Positions 52,236 to 63,196 are shown, numbered from the stretch's first letter. The stretch: 64,000 nucleotides of DNA from Chryseobacterium taiwanense (GCF_000813825.1 NZ_JWTA01000009.1:1-64000); one strand, 5' to 3'. A program made the numbers and translations. The notes: a model not told the origin generated them from the sequence alone.

Positions 52236-54293
52236 TTAAGAGATCTTTGCAAGAGAGTTTTGTTCTTCCAGTTCTTTCATCAGATTTAAAAGTTCCTTTT
52301 TCTTGTGGAAATATTTTCTATGAAGAAAATAGGGAAGATGATTGATAGCCTTGATCAGAAGCTGAATATTATGTTCCATATATTCATTATTGTTAAAATA
52401 AAGATGATCTTTCTCAGTGTAGAACTTCAAATCTTTTATATCTTGTTCATTCAAATCTTTGGTAAGAAATTCATTCTGATGAAAAATAGTAAGCTGATAT
52501 TTTAGTTTTTCCTCTAAAGGTTTCAGGGTATTGAAGTTTTTTCTGATCTGATCAAATGGCGTTTTTGTATTCATAAATGCTGTGGCATTCATCAATTCTA
52601 TGTATAGTTTATATTTTTCGTCATACTCTGTGTCGTATTCTCCGAAGTTTTTATAAAGCTGTATAAAATTCTGTTTTTCATTTTGTATTTCGGATGCTTT
52701 TACGAAATAATTGTAAATGTCAGAATCATTTTGGTGGATTTTCTCTTTGATTTCGTTAATGGCTTCCTGAATTTTAGGAACCAATATTTTTGCTTCTCCT
52801 TGTTTGTATTTTTTGCCATCATAATCAAAGGTTTTGATGCTATATTCTTTTTTTGCGATGGCTTCCACAGTATTGCGATCACTTTCAAGGGCAATTAAAG
52901 TATATACCCATTCTACTTTTTCTTTACTGAAAAGTTCATCAAAAGAAGTTTCTTTTTCAAACCCAGATTCTTTTACTGTAAAGTCAGGGTTTTTGTTGTC
53001 GTAGTAGGCGTTGAAAATTTTGTCAAATGAATCTTTTTGGTATTGTTTTTCAAATTCGGATTGGAATTCATTAAGATCAAGGTCGATTTTTTGCTTTCCA
53101 TATTTTACCTGTGAAAATAGTTTAGCCGTAATCTTTTCTTCGGTTTCTAGAAAATCTTTGAAAATGCTTTTTGCAGGATAATTGTCTTGTTCTTTTATGA
53201 TATTGAGAGTTCTCAATCTTGCAATTCTATCTTCATGAGAAGGGTGGGAAGCCCACTGATTTTCAATATTGAGTTTTGATTTATTAAATAAACCTGATTC
53301 CGAAAGTTGAATATTGGGAAGTCCGTTTTTAGATTCCACTTCACTTTGTTCGGCAAGAAAATTCATGACAAAAAACTGTTCACGGTAGATATTTTTACTC
53401 GATTCGTTTTTAGAAAATCGGTTATCATAAAAGCTTAAAACATTTTGATAAGAATTACTGGCAAGCTCCAGTCTTAAAAGGGATTCTTCTAACGCAATGG
53501 AACCTGCAATATTTGCAGCGACTTCATCAGCATGAAATTCCATTTCTCTGGAAAGAGCCATATGACGGATATTGACAAAATTGTACATTTTCACCAAGAC
53601 CCATTTAATTTTTCCGGTAAAGAAAAATGCCAATGCCGCAAATATGGAAAAATAACCACTGATATTGGCAAACTTTTCTACAGAATTACGGTAAGATTCA
53701 TCGTCGTTTACCAGATTGAAAATAATTTGATTTACATTATATACGTAACTTCCGACCTTCATAGAACGTTGGGAAAAATGTCCGAATTCATGGGAAAGAA
53801 TGGCTTTCAGTTCCTGTTTTGTCGTAGTATTGATCAGTCCCATTCCGATGGTCAGGTTTTTCTGAATAGGTAAGAACATACTCCAGAAACTTGAATCATA
53901 AAAAACACTTGCATTCACATCATAGGAAAGATAAACTTTTTTTGGAGCATTAGTTCCTGCTTCATTTACGATTTCGTCAATCATTTTGAAGAGTTCGGGT
54001 TCGTCACTTCTTCTGATTTCAGTAAGATCGCTCCTGTCGTTGATGTGTTTTTTAAATAAAAATTTAATGATAAAAAAGAATACGAAAAGTCCGGTTCCAG
54101 CCAAACCTGCTCCTAACATAAGGGTAAGAAACATTGGTTTTGCTGCAATGATTGCTATTCCACCGGCAATGCATCCAAGTGCTAAGGCTATTGTAAACAA
54201 AAATAGAAGGATATAAACGAAGATGAAAATTGCAATAGAAAATATGGCTGCGTTAGTTTTCTTCTTGAAATCCTGAGAAACTTCAATGTACAT
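52236..54293 (-). CDS. M48-family membrane metallopeptidase
   Basis: 685 residues. Two hydrophobic segments at about 15-45 and 55-80 anchor it in the inner membrane. The zinc site is SHEFGHFSQ (H168, E169, H172), followed by a third zinc ligand candidate E in [16 protein letters not shown]. The about 400-residue C-terminal extension is long for M48 (HtpX/Ste24 are near 300-450) and has no recognised domain; it is helical and charged. It may degrade damaged membrane or envelope proteins. Confidence 0.9.
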   Translation of the reverse strand: MYIEVSQDFKKKTNAAIFSIAIFIFVYILLFLFTIALALGCIAGGIAIIAAKPMFLTLMLGAGLAGTGLFVFFFIIKFLFKKHINDRSDLTEIRRSDEPELFKMIDEIVNEAGTNAPKKVYLSYDVNASVFYDSSFWSMFLPIQKNLTIGMGLINTTTKQELKAILSHEFGHFSQRSMKVGSYVYNVNQIIFNLVNDDESYRNSVEKFANISGYFSIFAALAFFFTGKIKWVLVKMYNFVNIRHMALSREMEFHADEVAANIAGSIALEESLLRLELASNSYQNVLSFYDNRFSKNESSKNIYREQFFVMNFLAEQSEVESKNGLPNIQLSESGLFNKSKLNIENQWASHPSHEDRIARLRTLNIIKEQDNYPAKSIFKDFLETEEKITAKLFSQVKYGKQKIDLDLNEFQSEFEKQYQKDSFDKIFNAYYDNKNPDFTVKESGFEKETSFDELFSKEKVEWVYTLIALESDRNTVEAIAKKEYSIKTFDYDGKKYKQGEAKILVPKIQEAINEIKEKIHQNDSDIYNYFVKASEIQNEKQNFIQLYKNFGEYDTEYDEKYKLYIELMNATAFMNTKTPFDQIRKNFNTLKPLEEKLKYQLTIFHQNEFLTKDLNEQDIKDLKFYTEKDHLYFNNNEYMEHNIQLLIKAINHLPYFLHRKYFHKKKELLNLMKELEEQNSLAKIS

Positions 54294-54364
54294 GGAAATA
54301 ATTTTTTACAATAATACGTACAACGGTTTAATGAGGCAAGAAAATCCCTTTAAATTGGATGAGG

Positions 54365-54919
54365 TTATTTTAGATTAAAGTAATTAATATTAAGGAGTCC
54401 TTGTTTAAAATGTAAGGTGATGGTATCTCCGGGTTTTAATTTTGAAGCGTCTTTCACCCCGAAATATTTATAATAATCGACTTCATTAATAAAGTTGTTC
54501 GGGCGACGGATATTTCCGGCTGTAAAATATTTTTTATCGGTTATCTGAAATGTTTCATAAGTCTCGAAGATTTCTTTCTTTGTGCTTAATCTGTTTATAA
54601 ATAAACAAAAACTTACAGCAGTGTTTTCCATTAAAAAAAAGATAGAAAAACAAATAAAAGAAATGAAAACTATTGAATTTAAAATTTGATTGATTTTAAA
54701 TTTTTTCAAAAAGGCTATTGTTAGCATTAGGCACATCAATATTCCACTGCCAATTATAGCTATTGTAAGGTAATCCCCCTCTTTGAAAGTCTGAATGTCT
54801 TTTGCTAAATAATGTTCTTTCTGCTTCGGATTGAATATAAAGGAGATGAATGCAAAGAAAATAATGAAGATTAGATAGTATTTATATTTAAGGATAAAAT
54901 TTAAAAATTTGTTTTTCAT
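54365..54919 (-). CDS. membrane protein, unknown
   Basis: 184 residues from ATG 54919 (MKNKFLNFILKY). The in-frame ATG at 54949 would overlap the upstream gene by 23 bases and adds a non-conserved leader, so the later start is preferred. Three or four membrane segments lie at about 10-30, 50-70, 80-100 and 105-120, followed by a soluble tail ending TLHFKQGLLNINYFNLK, similar to the end of the protein at 47478. No known family. Confidence 0.65.
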   Translation of the reverse strand: MKNKFLNFILKYKYYLIFIIFFAFISFIFNPKQKEHYLAKDIQTFKEGDYLTIAIIGSGILMCLMLTIAFLKKFKINQILNSIVFISFICFSIFFLMENTAVSFCLFINRLSTKKEIFETYETFQITDKKYFTAGNIRRPNNFINEVDYYKYFGVKDASKLKPGDTITLHFKQGLLNINYFNLK

Positions 54920-54926
54920 GGTTTGT

Positions 54927-55352
54927 TTATGCTGATCTATTAATTCCATCTTTTATTGCTGCTTCAAGTGTTTGGATATGAATGTCTGTAAGCTTTTTAA
55001 ACTTAATACAATATCCAGTCACATTCGCTTTCCCTATTTTTTCTCCATAGGTTTGGGGTAAAAATTTTTTATCTTCAATTCCCATGATATAAACAGAAAT
55101 TCCGGTTGTATTTGCACTGAGACCGATCTGATAAAATTCTTTTGAAGTTCCATCTTTGTATTGTATTGAATAAACTCCATAGCCAATATTTGGATTGGAA
55201 ACAATTTTACCTTCTTCATTTTTACCATCTAAAAACCAAAGTTTACATTCCGGCATGAGTTTGAGAATGATATTGTGCAGTTCCTGCATATCGCTGCTTT
55301 TAGGTGCAGATTGGCTGGCTATATATTCTTGAATTTGATCTTGAACAGTCAT
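54927..55352 (-). CDS. DUF1801 protein (second copy in window)
   Basis: 141 residues. ELHNIILKLMPECKLWFLDG and IGYGVYSIQYKDGTSKEFY, then YIMGIEDKKFLP and YCIKFKKLTDIHIQTLE fit DUF1801. It diverges from the copy at 51357, with a similar C-terminal strand-helix pattern. The downstream membrane gene starts 7 bases after its stop if ATG 54919 is used, suggesting one transcript. Confidence 0.82.
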   Translation of the reverse strand: MTVQDQIQEYIASQSAPKSSDMQELHNIILKLMPECKLWFLDGKNEEGKIVSNPNIGYGVYSIQYKDGTSKEFYQIGLSANTTGISVYIMGIEDKKFLPQTYGEKIGKANVTGYCIKFKKLTDIHIQTLEAAIKDGINRSA

Positions 55353-55400
55353 ATGAAATATTGTTAGTGTTTTCGGTAATAATTTTTTCCGAATATAATA

Positions 55401-55426
55401 AAACCCTTCTTGAAATAGAAAGGTTT
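55401..55426 (-). terminator. hairpin downstream of the DinB-superfamily gene
   Basis: AAACC-TTCT (55401-55410) and AGAA-GGTTT (55417-55426) pair with one C:A mismatch. It is weaker than the other terminators here. Confidence 0.6.
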
Positions 55427-55450
55427 ATTACATTTTTAATGGGTAGTGAA

Positions 55451-55969
55451 TTAATTACTATTTACAACATTTGCATCTTTATAAATATTCCAGAAGTTGT
55501 AATCTGTCATTGGAGCATCGGTAATTCCTACGTTTCTTCCCATCGTTACAATTTGTCCTCTGTGATACGTTCCATGTAAAACGATATGTTGAATGTATTC
55601 ATATTTTGAGAAATCACATTGAAACCACTGAGAATCGATTTTTACATTTTTGGCAAGATCTTCTTCTGATAAGCTTTCAACATACTCCATCAGTTTTTGA
55701 GAATTGTCTCGGATACCGTTGAAAATTCCTTTTCTATCGATGGTTGCTGAAGTGCCTTCAAAATCGAAATCATGAGTTTCTGAAATTTGGCTCCACCAAT
55801 ATTCCTGAGATTGCCAGATGTGATGCAGTGTTTTCAGTATCGTCGGAAAACTTGAAATCACTTCCTGATTAAGCTGTTCGTCTGATTTGGCAGAAAGCCA
55901 GTCGAGATACTTGTTAACCACCCAGTTGTTATACTGGACGGTATGGGTGAGTAGGGTTTTGAGATTCAT
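55451..55969 (-). CDS. DinB-superfamily (YfiT-like) metal-binding protein
   Basis: 172 residues, a four-helix bundle of the DinB/YfiT type, not the DNA polymerase. The three-His metal site is suggested by LKTLHHIWQSQEYW and the C-terminal LHGTYHRGQIVT. Relatives are thiol (bacillithiol or glutathione) transferases or hydrolases; the substrate is unknown. It is cytosolic and monocistronic. Confidence 0.9.
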   Translation of the reverse strand: MNLKTLLTHTVQYNNWVVNKYLDWLSAKSDEQLNQEVISSFPTILKTLHHIWQSQEYWWSQISETHDFDFEGTSATIDRKGIFNGIRDNSQKLMEYVESLSEEDLAKNVKIDSQWFQCDFSKYEYIQHIVLHGTYHRGQIVTMGRNVGITDAPMTDYNFWNIYKDANVVNSN

Positions 55970-56071
55970 GATATTAAATTTTTTTGATGATTTAGTGTGC
56001 TATAAAAATAAATAAAATAGTAACAGATTTATACAAAGTAGAAAATTCTTAAAAACAGTTTTCTTTATATT

Positions 56072-56731
56072 TTAAAATAAAGTTTCACCGTTTAGATCCG
56101 TAGTAAGTACTTCGCTCATATAATCAAAAAAAGGACGCATGGCTAATAAAGTGAGAACAGCTTCTTTCTGAAAACCATCAGACTGCACTTCCTTATCCGT
56201 AAATTTTCTCATCACTATATATTGTTTTTTTCTGATTAGGTCTATGGAGGGATGATCCTTATCAAATCCTCTTGGAGCGGTTTTTACGGAATCACCTTTA
56301 ATTTCTTCAAAATATTTTACAAATGTCTTGTCTGAAGTGATCTTCTCAATTTCTGCGGTATTGATTTCAAATTCTTTACGGATACGAAGCAGATCTTTGG
56401 CATCGGGTGCCCAGAATCCACCTCCTACAAAGCTGTTGCTGGGTTCCAGTTGTATATAATATCCTCCTCTCAGCATCGGTTTTGAGCGAGAATATCCAAC
56501 TCCAAAATTAGTTTTGTATGGAGTTTGGTCTTTGGAAAAACGAACATCTCTGTAAATTCTGAAAATATGAATTCCTTTTACATTATCATACTCTTGAAGC
56601 TCAGTATAAATCTGATTGAAAAAGATTTTGTTTTCTTTTACCACCGAATCATATTCGGCTTTATGCTGAGCAAACCATTCACGATTATTATTTTTTTCTA
56701 ACTGTTTAAGGAATTCAAAGGTCTTTTTCAT
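56072..56731 (-). CDS. DUF2461 protein
   Basis: 219 residues. The signature is FLKQLEKNNNREWFAQHKAEY at the N-terminus, then FRIYRDVRFSKDQTPYKTNF and GGYYIQLEPSNSFVGGGFWAP, giving a soluble cytosolic protein. The domain is widespread in Bacteroidota and Actinobacteria; the function is unknown. It lies upstream of the lipoprotein gene region on the same strand. Confidence 0.9.
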   Translation of the reverse strand: MKKTFEFLKQLEKNNNREWFAQHKAEYDSVVKENKIFFNQIYTELQEYDNVKGIHIFRIYRDVRFSKDQTPYKTNFGVGYSRSKPMLRGGYYIQLEPSNSFVGGGFWAPDAKDLLRIRKEFEINTAEIEKITSDKTFVKYFEEIKGDSVKTAPRGFDKDHPSIDLIRKKQYIVMRKFTDKEVQSDGFQKEAVLTLLAMRPFFDYMSEVLTTDLNGETLF

Positions 56732-56767
56732 CTGTAATATGAATTTTTAATAAAGTTAGAGTATGTT

Positions 56768-57226
56768 TTACTTAGTATAGTTTCCTGAAACAATAGATCT
56801 CTCCATTCCCTTCACAATCTCAGAAACAGGTATGCTAAATACTCCTGCATTTCCATTGTCAAACTCTTTTTTCCAATAAGAATATCCATCCATTTCGGTG
56901 GAGTCGGGCATTTTTTTTGTCTCGTTTTGTACTTTGGTGATACTTTTGTTCAATGCTTCCTCAGAGATCGGTATGTGACTTAATGTTTGTGAAAATCCTT
57001 CGGGACTGGCAGGGTTCTTCATCCTTAATCTGTTCACTGAGATATGGATTACTTTCCCTGTTTCAGGATACTCTTCAATCTTCAAAATTTTAAGAGTAGA
57101 ATTTTCTTCTCCTTTACGGGTTTTGTAATTCCATTCCTGACCAACAGTATATTTCGTGGTTCCTGAATTGTCTTTACAGTTAATAACAAATAGAGCCGTA
57201 ATTGTTAAAATAAGAAAGCGAATCAT
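56768..57226 (-). CDS. lipoprotein of unknown function
   Basis: 152 residues. The N-terminus MIRFLILTITALFVINC is a lipoprotein signal with the modified Cys near 17. The mature part (VGQEWNYKTRKGEENSTLKI and the later IHISVNRLR) has beta character and no recognised family. It is probably envelope-anchored. Confidence 0.7.
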   Translation of the reverse strand: MIRFLILTITALFVINCKDNSGTTKYTVGQEWNYKTRKGEENSTLKILKIEEYPETGKVIHISVNRLRMKNPASPEGFSQTLSHIPISEEALNKSITKVQNETKKMPDSTEMDGYSYWKKEFDNGNAGVFSIPVSEIVKGMERSIVSGNYTK

Positions 57227-57283
57227 AGAATTGGATTGTTTATTTTAAACATCAAGTTTTGTATGTTATTATGATTTTTAATG

Positions 57284-57709
57284 CTAATTAATAATTTCAG
57301 CGTTCGGATTTTCCCTGAGCTTTGCAATTCTTTCCCGCCAGTTTTGGAGCTCTTCATCGGTTAACCTGATCCAGTCTGTTATTTCTCCGACAATTCTTAA
57401 AGGCTTTGTACTTCGGTAGGAGCGGGTAGGGTTCCCCGGAAATTTTTTATCGGTTACATTAGGGTCATTTTCAAATTCTCCTGTCGGTTCTATAATATAA
57501 ATACGTTCTCTATTATTTCCTCCTGCCAACGCTGCAGCTAATCCTGCTCCGTTTTGTAAAGCTGTAAAGTAGATATGATTCATGATAATTTCAGGATAGT
57601 AATTCGATTCAAATCCTGCATTGAGCAAATCACCAACCTGTAAATCGGCTTTTGTACCATGATAAAATGGACCGTTATCCAGAATTTTTTCCTCTTTTTC
57701 GTTTTCCAT
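57284..57709 (-). CDS. arr: NAD+-rifampin ADP-ribosyltransferase
   Basis: 141 residues from ATG 57709 (MENEKEEKILDNG); a longer open frame upstream has no conserved content. The protein follows the Arr family closely: GPFYHGTKADLQVGDLL at the NAD site, MNHIYFTALQNG, IYIIEPTGEFENDPNVT, FPGNPTRSYRSTKPLRIVGE. Arr ADP-ribosylates rifamycins and gives rifampin resistance. The RpoB rifampicin cluster in this genome looks wild-type, so Arr would be the determinant present. Chromosomal context, no mobile element next to it. Confidence 0.93.
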   Translation of the reverse strand: MENEKEEKILDNGPFYHGTKADLQVGDLLNAGFESNYYPEIIMNHIYFTALQNGAGLAAALAGGNNRERIYIIEPTGEFENDPNVTDKKFPGNPTRSYRSTKPLRIVGEITDWIRLTDEELQNWRERIAKLRENPNAEIIN

Positions 57710-57767
57710 TGTAAGAGTGTTTTTGAAATTGGAAGAACCTGTAAACTTAGGTATTTGTTTTGAAATG

Positions 57768-57794
57768 AAAAAACCGCTATGGGAATTGAGCGGT
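57768..57794 (-). terminator. terminator hairpin downstream of the small secreted protein gene
   Basis: ACCGCT (57773-57778) pairs with AGCGGT (57789-57794); the minus-strand T-run corresponds to A residues at 57767-57772. It ends the transcript of the gene at 57848 before arr. Confidence 0.75.
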
Positions 57795-57847
57795 GTTATG
57801 TTTGTGAGCATAAGTGAGGCAATCGAAACAGTAAAGTGTGATCTTTA

Positions 57848-58210
57848 TTATTGTAGTTTTGTTTCAACACCTTTTTTTAGAGCTTTTAATTCAGGTTCTG
57901 TTAATTTTCGGTGATTGATTTCTTCCCATAATAATTGAGCTTTTTCAAAATCTTTTATTCCAGTTTGATTTACTGCAGCTCCCCACATCAAAATTGTAAA
58001 ATCTTTTTTGTTGTATAAAACTTTATCGAAAGCTACGAAAGCTCCATCATATTTTTCTACTATATTTTTAAAGTAGAATTTTCCGCCTTCTTTTGATTCG
58101 GTTTTAATAAATTCTTCCAAATCGGTGTTCATATTCTTAACGATTTGCGAAGATAATTTGGTGCTTACCAAAAAAAGTAAAATTGTAATTGTTGATAAAA
58201 TTCTTTTCAT
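57848..58210 (-). CDS. small secreted protein of unknown function
   Basis: 120 residues with a signal peptide (cleavage near KLSSQ). The mature part is acidic/basic with EEFIKTESKEGGKFYFKNIV and LLWEEINHRKLTEPEL. No family recognised. It lies between the kelch and arr genes with 20 and about 140 bases of spacing. Confidence 0.65.
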   Translation of the reverse strand: MKRILSTITILLFLVSTKLSSQIVKNMNTDLEEFIKTESKEGGKFYFKNIVEKYDGAFVAFDKVLYNKKDFTILMWGAAVNQTGIKDFEKAQLLWEEINHRKLTEPELKALKKGVETKLQ

Positions 58211-58230
58211 GATTGTTTTTATTAATATTC

Positions 58231-59403
58231 TTATCTAATCACCCTAACTTTCTGCAAAACCCCTTTTTCATTTTTATACGTAAAAATATACGTTCCGCGG
58301 GGTACTTTTGATAAATCTATATTTTTATTGTAATACGCAAAACCTTTTCCGGCTTCTTTTCCATCCAATGTATAGACAGTGTATTCAAACTGGTTGCTGT
58401 TATTTTTATTACTGATGCTAAAACCGTCTCTCTGTGCATTGGTATAAACTTTTGATTTAAGCACATCTTCATTGGTTTCTTTAGCGGAAAGTACTTCTTC
58501 GCTGATATCCGCAACTTGAATGCTTTTAATGGCTGATTTGGTTGAAGAGGTTGTACTTCCACCTATGATGTATAATTTATTGTTATAAATTTCCGCAGCA
58601 GCATGTCTTCGCGGGATCATGTTGGAAGATAATTGATGCAGTTTATTAGTTTCTGTATCAAAATAGGCTAAAAAAGTCTGATTATTATAACCGCCTGCAA
58701 TAAAAATCTTATTACCGGATACCGCTAATGAATGACCGGATATCCCGGAAGGCATAGTATATTGCTCAGTCCAAAGATTTTTGTTGAGATCGTAAACATC
58801 GATCAGACGGGATGAGGTACCGTTAAAACCTCCAATAACATAAAGCTTATCATTCACAATTTTGCCTTTTGTTTCTCTGGCTTTGGGCATATCCGGTAAT
58901 GGATGCCATGTATCTGAAGCGATATCATAGTATTGGAATCTGTTAGAAAATACTGTGGTGGCGGCATTGTTTAGTCCGCTTCCTCCGAATGTATATATTT
59001 TTCCATTATGAATGGCAGAACCTGCATTTCCTGTATAGGAATGATTAACAGCTCCCTTCGTTACTTTATGAGTTGCAAGATCTACAATTTCAAGATGGCT
59101 GTTTCCCCAGCCGTTAAAAATATAAATTTTATTATCATAGGTCTCCGAATTGGCGAATCTTTTAGGAAGCAGGGTAGAGTTGATCACACTCCAGCGGTTA
59201 TCTTTTATACTGTATTTCTCAATAAAGTTGGCATTGCCATCAGTGTCTTTATACCCATTGCTTACATAAATATTATCGTCTACAATAACGCTGCTTATAG
59301 CTCCTCTGCGCACGGACATATCCGAAAGATGTTTAAAATTTAAGGTTTGTGCATTCGCGAAGAATAAGCCGAAAATTGAAAGGAAAAATAATTTTGTTTT
59401 CAA
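58231..59403 (-). CDS. kelch-repeat protein with T9SS sorting domain
   Basis: 390 residues, signal peptide ending FANAQ. About six kelch repeats (about 25-300) form a beta-propeller, with KIYTFGGSGLNN, KLYVIGGFNGTSSR, KIFIAGGYNNQTF and KLYIIGGSTTSS as the successive IxGG turns. The C-terminal about 75 residues are a type IX sorting domain (EYTVYTLDGKEAGKGF and GTYIFTYKNEKG). It should be on the cell surface or secreted, where kelch propellers bind glycans or proteins. Confidence 0.88.
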   Translation of the reverse strand: MKTKLFFLSIFGLFFANAQTLNFKHLSDMSVRRGAISSVIVDDNIYVSNGYKDTDGNANFIEKYSIKDNRWSVINSTLLPKRFANSETYDNKIYIFNGWGNSHLEIVDLATHKVTKGAVNHSYTGNAGSAIHNGKIYTFGGSGLNNAATTVFSNRFQYYDIASDTWHPLPDMPKARETKGKIVNDKLYVIGGFNGTSSRLIDVYDLNKNLWTEQYTMPSGISGHSLAVSGNKIFIAGGYNNQTFLAYFDTETNKLHQLSSNMIPRRHAAAEIYNNKLYIIGGSTTSSTKSAIKSIQVADISEEVLSAKETNEDVLKSKVYTNAQRDGFSISNKNNSNQFEYTVYTLDGKEAGKGFAYYNKNIDLSKVPRGTYIFTYKNEKGVLQKVRVIR

Positions 59404-59498
59404 TGTTGGTGGGATTTGGTTTTAAAGATAGGGAAAAGTCATGGATTGGAAATTATTCATTTCGAGTTTATTATGTAGGAAATTTATAATTCATATAT

Positions 59499-60935
59499 TT
59501 ACAACTTTGTGAGAAAATGAAAGAAACGATGTTCCTTCTCTTCAAGAATTTGATTAAGTATATTTTTATCAAATCCTAATTCAATCAAAAAAGCTGATAC
59601 TAATATTATTTTTAATTTTTGTGTTAAATAAAATAACTCACTACCTTTTATTGCCTTCTTTTTTAAGCTTAAAGAATAATGAGTATAATAATTTCGTGAA
59701 TTTTTGACATTTTTTATGAACTCATTTTTATTTCCAATTATTTTATCAATCATATCACACGAGCAAAAGGTTAACAATTCTTCTAGACGAGTTTGTAGAT
59801 TTAAATGATTTCCAAAATTAAATTGATCTTTTAACCAAGTATGATATTTACTATCAACCTTAGATAAAATTTCATTTTTCATTTCTGTATACTCTTCTTT
59901 GGGCATTTTAGGTCGATCTTTAGTATGTGCATGAAATGATTCAGCTGCTTGTGCTAGATTCAAAAAAGTATTTTCAGAAAAGCGTTTTTCATTGTAAAAT
60001 TGCTCAATTAATAACTTAAAACAAGATTCAAGTTTGTTATATTTTTTAAACCAATTTTGTATTAGTTCAGGAAATTTATCTTCAATATTTCCATACGAAA
60101 ATAACATATCTCTAAATGTTTTTTGTTTTTCAATTTTTTGATCAGAAATATGAAAATAAAGTTTGACTTCTCTTTTTACAATATTATCATTACCATAATT
60201 TTTTTTATTTTTTTCATTATAAAAAGTGATACTTTTAGGATGACTTTTTTCATATAAACCTAAAATTAAAAAACTTTGAAATATAAATAAATCGTTAAGT
60301 ATGTCCTCAATATTCTTTTCTTCTTTATATTTCAAAATTAATTCAGTTCTTTGTGTTATTAAAAATTGTTTTTGATAATGAATTGCTTCGGAAGATGGGA
60401 TCATAACAAAATTAAATTGTCCATCCAGATTTTCTGATAAAGGGAAATTAATAGTTGAAGGAAGTTTATAATCTAATTTAAATTCATGATTTTTTTGCAT
60501 TTCGATTTTTTTAATAAAATCAAAATCTTTTATGAACCCACTTATACCTACCCATTCTTCCAAATCACTGATTTCGGTAACTAACTGATCAAATTTAATA
60601 TCTTCTTGAGTATTAAAGTGTGCTCCTCGAAAGATATAATTAACAATGTATTCACTTGAAGGTGTTCCTACTTCTTGATTTTGAACTAATCTTATACCTT
60701 CACTAAAGGATAAAAAAATGTTGTATAAAGTAATTTCTTCACTTTTACTAGTTAAACCGAGGATTATGTCATATTGATTATCTGATTTATCACTAAGGTT
60801 TGGGAAGTCATTAAAATTGCCATGTAATTTTAAAGTAATTCCTTTATCAATATCATAAATAAGGCTTCCGCTAATTCTCTTTGTTTTATTTGATGGTAAA
60901 AACCATTCTCCCTTAAGTTCAAAATTCTTTGTCAT
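59499..60935 (-). CDS. ApeA-type HEPN antiphage protein
   Basis: 478 residues from ATG 60935 (MTKNFELKGEWFLPS); the longer open frame starts at a TTG inside the duplicated groEL end and adds no conserved sequence. The N-terminal half resembles the ApeA N-terminal domain (FELKGEWFLPSNKTKRISG, DQYDIILGLTS-like strands, NYIFRGAHF). The C-terminal half is an Apea-like HEPN domain with the RNase motif R414-N-Y-Y-T-H419 (R-x4-H). ApeA proteins are abortive-infection-type defence nucleases. It lies beside the groEL-end duplication and has lower GC than its neighbours. Confidence 0.82.
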   Translation of the reverse strand: MTKNFELKGEWFLPSNKTKRISGSLIYDIDKGITLKLHGNFNDFPNLSDKSDNQYDIILGLTSKSEEITLYNIFLSFSEGIRLVQNQEVGTPSSEYIVNYIFRGAHFNTQEDIKFDQLVTEISDLEEWVGISGFIKDFDFIKKIEMQKNHEFKLDYKLPSTINFPLSENLDGQFNFVMIPSSEAIHYQKQFLITQRTELILKYKEEKNIEDILNDLFIFQSFLILGLYEKSHPKSITFYNEKNKKNYGNDNIVKREVKLYFHISDQKIEKQKTFRDMLFSYGNIEDKFPELIQNWFKKYNKLESCFKLLIEQFYNEKRFSENTFLNLAQAAESFHAHTKDRPKMPKEEYTEMKNEILSKVDSKYHTWLKDQFNFGNHLNLQTRLEELLTFCSCDMIDKIIGNKNEFIKNVKNSRNYYTHYSLSLKKKAIKGSELFYLTQKLKIILVSAFLIELGFDKNILNQILEEKEHRFFHFLTKL

Positions 60936-60976
60936 AGTATGTAGTTTTTTTAATAAATTGTTTCCTAATTTTAAAT

Positions 60977-61097
60977 AAAAACCGCCCCACAAAAGCAGAA
61001 CGGTTTATATATTAAATTGTCTCAGCGGCTGGCTGTTAAATCATTCCTGGCATTCCACCACCCATTGGCATAACTGGTTCAGCGCTCTTCACTTTAG
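60977..61097 (-). pseudogene. duplicated groEL 3' end (coding tail plus decayed terminator)
   Basis: 61041-61094 matches 61561-61614 in 53 of 54 positions (offset 520), and the flanking stop and hairpin region also align. On the minus strand it encodes a tail [18 protein letters not shown] then stop, as against [16 protein letters not shown] in the intact GroEL. The copy's terminator arms (60979-60984, 61001-61006) keep the outer six pairs but the inner pairs are broken. It marks a duplication or insertion boundary between groEL and the ApeA gene. Confidence 0.88.
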
Positions 61098-61116
61098 CTA
61101 TTTTTAGTGATAACTT

Positions 61117-61398
61117 TTAAATAATTCCTGTAGCAATTAAAGCACATAATGGTAGAGGGATACTACCATCAATATTAAAGATAACACTGCCCATTGAAGA
61201 GCTCCCTTGTCTTATATTTTTTCCATCAATATTATATAATGTTGTTCCCATAGATGAACTTCCACTTCTTATATTTTTCCCATCAAAATTTACAACAACA
61301 GTCCCCATTGAAGAGCTTCCTTGTCTTAAATTTTTACGATCCCAGTTAAATAAGACAGTTCCCATAGAAGAACTTCCATTTCTGATTTTTCCACTCAT
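61117..61398 (-). CDS. four-repeat GSSSMG protein, candidate 4-fold beta-flower protein
   Basis: 93 residues with four near-identical repeats of about 20 residues: each has K/N-x-I/L-R-x-G-S-S-S-M-G followed by a TVxFNxDG-type strand (starts near 4, 24, 44 and 64). A short hydrophobic tail SIPLPLCALIATGII closes it. The 60-bp DNA repeats are visible too. A four-fold symmetric beta-rich fold would fit the four units, and the term beta flower is used for such domains from memory; this was not checked. It sits alone between the two groEL-end copies. Confidence 0.7.
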   Translation of the reverse strand: MSGKIRNGSSSMGTVLFNWDRKNLRQGSSSMGTVVVNFDGKNIRSGSSSMGTTLYNIDGKNIRQGSSSMGSVIFNIDGSIPLPLCALIATGII

Positions 61399-61488
61399 AA
61401 TAATTGTTTTGTTAGATTTTTATGTTAAAAGTGATTTACTAAATTAAAAAAATGTGAAAGAAGTACCTTACGGGAAACCGTATCTAAA

Positions 61489-61519
61489 TAAAAAACCGCT
61501 CTACAAAAGTAGAGCGGTT
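61489..61519 (-). terminator. groEL terminator (intact copy)
   Basis: AACCGCTCTAC (61494-61504) pairs perfectly with GTAGAGCGGTT (61509-61519) around AAAA; the minus-strand T-run is the A5 tract before 61494. The diverged copy lies at 60979-61006. Confidence 0.93.
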
Positions 61520-61555
61520 AGTATTAGTATATTAATTTGCCTCGGTCGCTGACCG

Positions 61556-63196
<1,641 letters not shown>

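Noticed and set aside
57710..57811. Longer Arr reading frame
   Set aside because: The extra 34 residues (start MLTNITPLNS) overlap the terminator region and have no counterpart in Arr.
60936..60992. TTG-started extension of the ApeA protein
   Set aside because: The start lies within the duplicated groEL terminator hairpin and adds no ApeA-like residues.
61041..61097. Second functional groEL
   Set aside because: Only the last about 18 codons and the terminator are present; it is a remnant.
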